NCBI RefSeq assembly: GCF_037138995.1
Contig: NZ_JBAXHI010000007.1
Span: forward strand, 68,168 to 132,167
Source: Chlorohelix sp037138995
GTDB taxonomy: Bacteria; Chloroflexota; Chloroflexia; Chloroheliales; Chloroheliaceae
Direction: 5' to 3'
DNA: 64,000 nt
Part shown: positions 58,293 to 64,000 of the stretch, in pieces
Numbering within the stretch: position 1 is the first letter of the stretch
How the letters are laid out: each line of letters starts with the position of its first letter
Program-made: the position numbers and the translations under genes
Notes under the pieces: model-generated
Seen by the model: the letters and a program-made list of their open reading frames with translations, nothing else
Told to the model about the DNA's origin: nothing
The model's database searches: none

Positions 58293-59837
58293 TTAAAAAT
58301 CCTGTGAACCTAATTGCGCCAGTTTATGCGATATTTCGCTAGTTTGTCGGTACATTTGCAGAAATAAGTCGTAATATTCGCCATAAAGGGCGTGATTTTT
58401 GGCATTTGGTTCAATTCTATTGGGAGTTCCCACCCACACTTTTGATAGGGTATCGAAATCTTTGACTAAACCGGAGGCATAGGCTGCTAGGAAGGCATCT
58501 CCATAAGATGCGCCGATGATTTGTTGCGGTACATCTTGGCTTGTTCCGGTCACATCACTGACTATTTGCAACCATGTTTTGCTTTTTGCGCCTCCGCCTA
58601 CTGCTACTAACCGTTTCGGGTTTGCGCCCATATCTTGCATCACTTGTAGGTTTTGGTTCACACCGTAGGCGGTTGATTCTAGCACAGCCCGGTACATTTC
58701 GGCGCGAGTGTGCGTCAGGGTTAAACCTGCGAATAACCCTCTGGCATGCGGGTCATGGATGGGCGTGCGCTCTCCTTGAAAATGGGGCAACATCAGCAGA
58801 CCGCGTGCGCCCGGAGGAACATGCCAGGCTTCTTCGCTGAGAATGGCGTAGGCGGACGCGCCGCCTTTTTGCTCGGCTGCCAGTAAATCCGGCGCGAGTT
58901 GGTCTCGAAACCATCTGGTCAGCGCGCCAGTAGTGGACATGCCACCCGCAACCGCGTAATTTCCCAAATTGGCGTAAGCAGTAATCCACATACGCGGGTC
59001 TGTCACGGGCTTTTCTGCCACCAGAATAAAGAAAAAGGTAGTCCCATACATTAACATCATATCGCCGGGTTCTACCACGCCAACACTTAACGCTTCGGCT
59101 ACAGCGTCTATTGTGCCGGTGGTTACGGGCGTGCCGCTCTTCAACCCCGTTTCTTTGGAAGCTTGCTGCGTTACCTGTCCGGCAATTTCGGTAGCCCATG
59201 CTAGGCGCGGCAATTTATCTATATCCCAGATTGGTTCTGCGCAACGGTCAGTCCACTTTAGGTTACGAATGTCGAAAAGCGGGTTAAAGTGAGAAGCGGT
59301 GTGATAATCCAGCACATACTCTCCGGTTAGGCGTTGTACCAGATAACTACTGCAAGAAGTGATATAGCGCGTTTGTCGGTAAATCTCCGGTTCATTATTT
59401 TTCAGCCATAATAATTTAGGTCCTATTGCTTGCGAAGTGAGCGCCATCCCGCTAAGTTCGTATAAGGCTTGTTCGCCGAACTGGCGGTTGAGTTGCTCAA
59501 TCTCATTATAGGCGCGGGTATCAATGCCGTAGAGAATCGCCGGACGTAAGGGCTGCCCTTTTTCATTTAGCGGTAACAAGTCGGGACCTAGCCCGGATAC
59601 CGCTACCGCTGCAATTTCGTTAGGGGAACAGCCCACTTCAGAGGGAAGACTGCGACATAGTTTTACGAAATCCGCCCACCAAACTGTCTCTCCATCTTGT
59701 TCTGCCCATCCCGGTTTTGGCAGTGACAAGCCATGCTCAACCGTCCTAGTAGCCAGCACTTTACCGCTGCTGTCACACAAGACCCCTTTGGAACTATATG
59801 TACCTATATCTATTCCTAATACTAATTCACTGCCCAT
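58293..59837 (-). CDS. FGGY-family carbohydrate kinase (xylulokinase-like)
   Basis: The 514-residue kinase phosphorylates a sugar or polyol with ATP. It has the N-terminal phosphate loop LGIDIGTYSSKGVLCDSSGK, the substrate region GWAEQDGETVWW, the catalytic Asp in VTTGTIDAVAEALSVG, and the FGGY signature-like segment AVGGGAKSKTWLQIVSDVTG with the adenosine-binding GASYGDAFLAA. The branch is close to xylulokinase; the substrate cannot be fixed. AAAGGGG precedes the ATG at 59837. It is followed by a HAD phosphatase gene in the same operon. Confidence 0.9.
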   Translation of the reverse strand: MGSELVLGIDIGTYSSKGVLCDSSGKVLATRTVEHGLSLPKPGWAEQDGETVWWADFVKLCRSLPSEVGCSPNEIAAVAVSGLGPDLLPLNEKGQPLRPAILYGIDTRAYNEIEQLNRQFGEQALYELSGMALTSQAIGPKLLWLKNNEPEIYRQTRYITSCSSYLVQRLTGEYVLDYHTASHFNPLFDIRNLKWTDRCAEPIWDIDKLPRLAWATEIAGQVTQQASKETGLKSGTPVTTGTIDAVAEALSVGVVEPGDMMLMYGTTFFFILVAEKPVTDPRMWITAYANLGNYAVAGGMSTTGALTRWFRDQLAPDLLAAEQKGGASAYAILSEEAWHVPPGARGLLMLPHFQGERTPIHDPHARGLFAGLTLTHTRAEMYRAVLESTAYGVNQNLQVMQDMGANPKRLVAVGGGAKSKTWLQIVSDVTGTSQDVPQQIIGASYGDAFLAAYASGLVKDFDTLSKVWVGTPNRIEPNAKNHALYGEYYDLFLQMYRQTSEISHKLAQLGSQDF

Positions 59838-59893
59838 ATTTATCCCCTTTTTTCAAGGCTGAAAGTCCGGCAACATTATAGCAAGCGTTGTAC

Positions 59894-61147
59894 TCAAACG
59901 AAATAGTTGGTTAAAAACCAAAAAGTACCCCAGCCATTGACCAGAACTCCCCAGATAATCAGCGCGATTCCCCTTCTGGGAAGCCTTTTGCCCAATGCAA
60001 CCGCTAATAAAACAAGCAAAGGTACAATAAAATCAAGGGTAAAGCGATAACCAAACTGAGTCCAACCTGTATTGTAATAGGTCAGTAGTGGAACAAGCAA
60101 TGCGCCAAGACTGACTAATGCGCCTATTTTTAATGGGGAAAAATGGCGCAACTTGAAAATATAAAATAATATCGGCATAGTCAGAAATATGCTCATCCCA
60201 TGAGTGTCAGGGACAATATTCGGAATCGAAAGATTTAATTGAGGCAACAGTAAAAACAACGCTTCGAAGTTCGCCGGGATAAAATTCAGATTGAATTGAC
60301 CGTAAGTATGCAAGTTATCATAAAGCTTTTTGCTTATATTTTGCTGTAAATACCCGAAATCGGTAGGATTTTCAAAGCGCAAGAAGTTGTAGAGCAGCAA
60401 GCACGCAACCGCCAATAGCATTGGGATTATAACGGCAAAAGACCATTTGAAAAGTTGCTTTCTTATTATCTTGCCATCACCGCTCTTTTGCTGTAAATGT
60501 AGCACCTCGATTCCAATCAATAGAGGCAAAGTCAGCGCAATATTAGGGCGTGCCAATACCGCTATTGCCAGACACGCTCCAACTATCCACGGTGATGCGC
60601 TTTTTAGGCATAACAGCGTTGCCAATAATACGAAGGTTAGGGTGCATATCTGACTGATAAACCATACATCGCCAACTACCGCCAAATACCAGTGGACACT
60701 ACCCACCCCAAATAAGCCAGTCAGCATTAAATTGTCGCGGGGGCGTAAATTTGACCAGCCACGTATAACTAACGCTTCCAGCATCAAATATACCAGCGTG
60801 ACATTTATCGACCCCAATGTTAGGGAAAAGATAGCGGCATTGATTTGCTGAGGACCTAATAATGCAACAAATGGGAGCATCAACAATGCGGGTAGCGGCG
60901 GAAAAGGCACATACCATAGCTCTTTGTACTGGATTAGGTCGAGGGTGTGAAGCGGTTGCTCAAGATACAATTTGCCATGCAAAAACGCATCCGCTAGGAA
61001 GTTAAAGTAATTGTAAGTCGAGTTGTAGTTACTGCCGGTTATCAAAAATGAGATGAGATAGATTGAGAAAAAGCCTTGAAAAACTAGGATAGCGCCTACT
61101 TTGGCGCTTGAAATGAAACCGGTAGAAGATTCTGTCGGGATGGTCAT
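59894..61147 (-). CDS. Polytopic membrane protein, possible GT-C transferase
   Basis: The 417-residue protein has about ten membrane segments. It shows no signature strong enough to name. The first loop (NYNSTYNYFNFLADAFLHGKLYL) and the phrase VPFPPLPALLMLPFVALLG recall glycosyltransferase-like membrane proteins of the GT-C type. The start is ATG 61147 with GGAAAG upstream; the longer reading from 61189 has no ribosome site. It is on the same strand as the kinase gene, 56 bases upstream, but membership in that operon is uncertain. Confidence 0.65.
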   Translation of the reverse strand: MTIPTESSTGFISSAKVGAILVFQGFFSIYLISFLITGSNYNSTYNYFNFLADAFLHGKLYLEQPLHTLDLIQYKELWYVPFPPLPALLMLPFVALLGPQQINAAIFSLTLGSINVTLVYLMLEALVIRGWSNLRPRDNLMLTGLFGVGSVHWYLAVVGDVWFISQICTLTFVLLATLLCLKSASPWIVGACLAIAVLARPNIALTLPLLIGIEVLHLQQKSGDGKIIRKQLFKWSFAVIIPMLLAVACLLLYNFLRFENPTDFGYLQQNISKKLYDNLHTYGQFNLNFIPANFEALFLLLPQLNLSIPNIVPDTHGMSIFLTMPILFYIFKLRHFSPLKIGALVSLGALLVPLLTYYNTGWTQFGYRFTLDFIVPLLVLLAVALGKRLPRRGIALIIWGVLVNGWGTFWFLTNYFV

Positions 61148-61313
61148 TAGTCTTTCCGTTCCAAAACTGATAGCACAGTAAAATGGCAAGGCTTTAAACT
61201 TGCAACATTTGTGTACAGGTGATTTTTTCTATATTTCCGACTAACGAGCGATAAATTGGATATAGTATATATTAAGCTCAAAATCAGAAATGAACAAGAG
61301 GGGGGATACCTGT

Positions 61314-62075
61314 TCAAGCAGAAGCTACAGGTTTTGACGGTACAATATTGATATTATGCAGGGAGGGGCTTTTTACCAACGCCTCCAATACAAGTTGCTG
61401 TGAAGCGGTGATATGATGTACCACCATTTTGCGTGCGGTTTCGCCATCCCCGGCAATTAAAGCCTCTACCAAGCCCTCATGCTCCGAAGATAACTCAGAC
61501 TTTCTGGTCTTAAGAATATTGCTGAGATGTAGCACGCGCTCGCTCTCTTCTAGCGCTTGCCGAACTGCGGCAGCAAGGCGGCGATTGCCGGAAGCTTCCG
61601 CAACCATTACATGGAAATCAAAGTTTGCACGCCAGTAATTTTCTTCACTTTCAACATCCCCGACATTATAAGGCACCCGGCATAGCTCATCTAGCCGTTG
61701 CAGGGCAGACGCTTTAACATGCCCGGCGGCAAGTTGCGCGGCAGTACCTTCCAGTATAATTCTGTAGCTGAAAAGGTCTTGCAGTTCGCCCAACGTAATA
61801 GGCGTAACCTCGTAGCCGTGTCCGCGAATGCTGTTTACCAAGCCTTCCTGAGCCAGCCTAGTTAGAGCTTCCCGGATGGGGGTTTTACCGATTCCGGTTT
61901 CTCCTACCAATTGCGCCTCAGTAATGCGTTGCCCCGGCTCTAACTCACAGCGAATTATACGCCGCTTTAGTTCGGTATAAGCGGCATCACTTTGGGAAGA
62001 TGCGGCTAATTTTTTCAAACTTATTGCTACTTCCGGTTGCGTTTCTAGGCGTGAATCCAACATATCCGGCTTCAT
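61314..62075 (-). CDS. GntR/FadR-family transcriptional regulator
   Basis: The 253-residue protein has an N-terminal winged helix of the GntR type (AAYTELKRRIIRCELEPGQRITEAQLVGETGIGKTPIREALTRLAQEGLVNSIRGHGYEVTPIT). A helical FCD ligand-binding domain follows (about 95-240), with the His/Asp residues used for metal-bound acids (FDFHVMVAEASGN, HHITAS). It is divergent from the aldehyde dehydrogenase gene at 62259, which it probably controls. I start at ATG 62075 with GGAG upstream; the longer reading from 62162 is less likely. Confidence 0.88.
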   Translation of the reverse strand: MKPDMLDSRLETQPEVAISLKKLAASSQSDAAYTELKRRIIRCELEPGQRITEAQLVGETGIGKTPIREALTRLAQEGLVNSIRGHGYEVTPITLGELQDLFSYRIILEGTAAQLAAGHVKASALQRLDELCRVPYNVGDVESEENYWRANFDFHVMVAEASGNRRLAAAVRQALEESERVLHLSNILKTRKSELSSEHEGLVEALIAGDGETARKMVVHHITASQQLVLEALVKSPSLHNINIVPSKPVASA

Positions 62076-62258
62076 TTGGAATAAATCTCCGCTGATAAAA
62101 AATTCAGGTTTGCGAATCTCTAACCTCAGTGTATCAAAATCCTCCCATAAATACAACAGCAATATTATTTTAAGGTGGCGGTATTGTATTGCAACTGGTA
62201 TTGTGATATATTTCTACCAGATAAAGATTAAATTTTATGATTAAAGGAGATGCTGTTA

Positions 62259-63815
62259 ATGCAAACTACCTTAGCTCCATTTAAAACTGAACCGGGCTTG
62301 GATTTTACCCTACCCGCCGAACAGCAAGCTTTTCAGGCTGCGCTTGAGAGTGTACGCGGGAAATTGGGCGTTACCTATCCGCTTTGGATTGATGGAAAGC
62401 CTGTGGTGCATGCTGAAACCTTCAGTTCGGTGAACCCGGCGCATCCCGATGAAATTATCGCTAAGCATGTGGTTACACGCCCCGAAGATGTGGAAGCGGC
62501 AATAGCGGCGGCTGAAAAGACTTTCCCCTTGTGGTCGGCTACCTCAATTCAGGAGCGGTTGACCTATATGCACCGAGCAGTCGCAGAACTTCGGCGCAGA
62601 CGCTATGAATTGGACGCTTTGATGGTATTAGAGCTTGGAAAAACATGGGATGAAGCCGATGGTGAAGTAGCAGAAGCGATAGACCTGTTTGAGTGGTATG
62701 GGCGGCAAAGCCTGAAATTTGAACAGCCTCAGAAACTGACTCCTTCGGTTGGGGAGGATTTTTCATTTTTCTATATTCCGCTAGGGGTAGGCGCAGTTAT
62801 AGCCCCTTTTAATTTTCCGCTTGCTCTGACTATCGGGATGGCATGGGGCGCGATAGTAACCGGCAACACCGTAGTTATAAAGCCCACCGATTCAGCCGCA
62901 ACCGTTGTGGCATGGTTGTTTGAAATATTTAATGCCATTGGGCTTCCCGCCGGAGTTGCAAATCTTGTTACCGGACCGGGCATTGCCAGCGGTCAACAAT
63001 TGGTAGCGCATCCGCGTATTCGCTTTATCGCTTTTACCGGTTCAAAGAGAGCGGGCGTTAATATTTACGAGAGCGGCGCGAAATTACAGCCGGGGCAAAA
63101 ATGGTTTAAACGGATTCAGATGGAGCTTGGCGGAAAAAACGCCATTATCGTGGATGAAACCGCCGATTTAGATGCTGCTGCCGATGGTTTGATAGCCAGC
63201 GCCTTTGGGTTTCAGGGGCAGCGTTGCTCGTCTGCCGAGCGGGCGGTGGTAGTGGAAAGCGTGTATGACGCGCTTCTCGAAAAGGTAGTGGCACGCGCCA
63301 AAAAGTTAAAAGTAGCAGACCCGGTAAATGCTGACGCGCAACTTGGACCCTTGATTGATGAAATAGCGCAAAAAAAGTTTTTCAGCTATGTAGAATTGGG
63401 CAAGAAAGAGGGCAAATTGGTTCTTGGCGGTGGTAAGCCCTTTGAAACTGGCTATTTCGTAGAGCCTACCATTTTCTCTGAGGTTGCGCCAAACGCCCGT
63501 ATTACTCAAGAAGAAGTGTTTGGACCCTTCTTAGCCTTTATTCGAGCGCGGGATTTTGATGAAGCGTTGGCAATTGCTAATGCTACTGAATATGGCTTGA
63601 CCGGGTCGGTGTACAGCCGAGACCGCTCGCGCTTGGAACGCGCCCGACGCGAATTTCATGTGGGTAATCTCTATTTCAACCGCAAATCTACCGGAGCATT
63701 GATGGGCGTTGCGCCCTTTGGCGGTTTCAATATGAGCGGAACAGATACCAAAGCGGGAGGTCCGGACTATTTGCAATTTTTCCTACAAGGCAAAACCGTA
63801 GGGGAAACGCTTTAG
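62259..63815 (+). CDS. Aldehyde dehydrogenase, 1-pyrroline-5-carboxylate dehydrogenase-like
   Basis: The 518-residue NAD(P)-dependent enzyme oxidises an aldehyde to an acid. It has IPLGVGAVIAPFNFPLALTIGMAWGAIVTGNTVVIKPT, the catalytic Glu in MELGGKNAIIVDE and the Cys in GFQGQRCSSAERAVV, and ends GGFNMSGTDTKAGGPDYLQFF. The N-terminal extension and this ending match RocA-type pyrroline-5-carboxylate dehydrogenases of proline breakdown. Other aldehydes remain possible. The start is ATG 62259, nine bases after AAAGGAG; the ATG at 62250 abuts that site. Divergent from a FadR-type regulator. Confidence 0.9.
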   Translation: MQTTLAPFKTEPGLDFTLPAEQQAFQAALESVRGKLGVTYPLWIDGKPVVHAETFSSVNPAHPDEIIAKHVVTRPEDVEAAIAAAEKTFPLWSATSIQERLTYMHRAVAELRRRRYELDALMVLELGKTWDEADGEVAEAIDLFEWYGRQSLKFEQPQKLTPSVGEDFSFFYIPLGVGAVIAPFNFPLALTIGMAWGAIVTGNTVVIKPTDSAATVVAWLFEIFNAIGLPAGVANLVTGPGIASGQQLVAHPRIRFIAFTGSKRAGVNIYESGAKLQPGQKWFKRIQMELGGKNAIIVDETADLDAAADGLIASAFGFQGQRCSSAERAVVVESVYDALLEKVVARAKKLKVADPVNADAQLGPLIDEIAQKKFFSYVELGKKEGKLVLGGGKPFETGYFVEPTIFSEVAPNARITQEEVFGPFLAFIRARDFDEALAIANATEYGLTGSVYSRDRSRLERARREFHVGNLYFNRKSTGALMGVAPFGGFNMSGTDTKAGGPDYLQFFLQGKTVGETL

Positions 63816-63854
63816 GTAAAGTCTAAGGCAAGAATAATCTAAACTTTGCAAAGG

Positions 63855-63883
63855 GAAGCTAAACTTTTCAGGCTTCTCTTTTT
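63855..63883 (+). terminator. Terminator after the aldehyde dehydrogenase gene
   Basis: GAAGC (63855-63859) pairs with GCTTC (63872-63876), followed by TCTTTTT. The last 110 bases of the window show no further feature. Confidence 0.65.
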
Positions 63884-64000
63884 CCCCTGTCATTTGACAA
63901 TACCTCACGCGAAAATTTGACGCGCACTCGCAAATTAGAGCATTACAGGGCTGATACTGTTGGCGAACTACAAAGAAGAAAGGTTTGCTAGAATTAGGAG

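Overview
The window is about 45% GC by eye and densely coded, with operons on both strands. The gene mix points to a member of the Chloroflexota: a giant MalT-like BTAD regulator, the short actinobacterial-type inositol-phosphate synthase, a single-chain pyruvate:ferredoxin oxidoreductase, Rex, menaquinone-type UbiE with a polyprenyl synthase, and methylmalonyl-CoA mutase with biotin carboxylase and a separate biotin carrier. No rRNA gene is present to confirm this, so the assignment is an inference. I see no tRNA, CRISPR array, prophage or intact insertion sequence.

Layout: 1-225 holds the 5' end of a GlgC-like nucleotidyltransferase. 541-1221 is a small-peptide cassette beside the 1282-4671 regulator. 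4998-7459 carries ruvA, an amidohydrolase, a PhaR-like regulator and an unknown gene. 7687-12638 carries an acyl-CoA synthetase, pyrophosphatase, inositol-phosphate synthase, a [2Fe-2S] ferredoxin and a lipoprotein. 12639-13337 is an unusual non-coding region with a strong promoter, an immediate terminator, several hairpins and two tiny ORFs, followed by greA and lysS. 15525-20232 is a complete phospho-signalling operon (PP2C phosphatase, YegI-like kinase, nicotinamidase-like hydrolase, vWA protein) with its own promoter, three copies of an operator-like repeat and a terminator. 20386-27564 holds a site-2 protease, an FmdB-type zinc ribbon, polyprenyl synthase, a GbsR/MarR-type regulator, ubiE, rex and a phosphodiesterase.

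27931-34523 holds a HAD-SerA fusion, a decayed psuG fragment, coxG, a DUF364-type protein, an MFS transporter and a CopC-CopD fusion. 34615-38020 is a MacB/LolCDE-like ABC pair. 38354-45896 is a vitamin/propionyl-CoA block: bioY and cobT behind a cobalamin riboswitch, then methylmalonyl-CoA mutase, biotin carrier and biotin carboxylase. The block supplies the biotin and B12 that its own carboxylase and mutase need. 46254-50556 has a peptide deformylase and nifJ. 50747-63815 is more accessory: a solute-binding lipoprotein, a secreted hydrolase, intact psuG, two polytopic membrane proteins, a repeat-rich secreted protein, a HAD/FGGY kinase operon, and a FadR-type regulator next to an aldehyde (pyrroline-5-carboxylate-type) dehydrogenase.

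The strongest candidates for something new are the four-gene signalling operon with its triple operator, the structured region ahead of greA, the small-peptide cassette at the left edge, and the shared motif in the back-to-back promoters beside ubiE and rex. All regulatory calls come from reading the sequence by eye.
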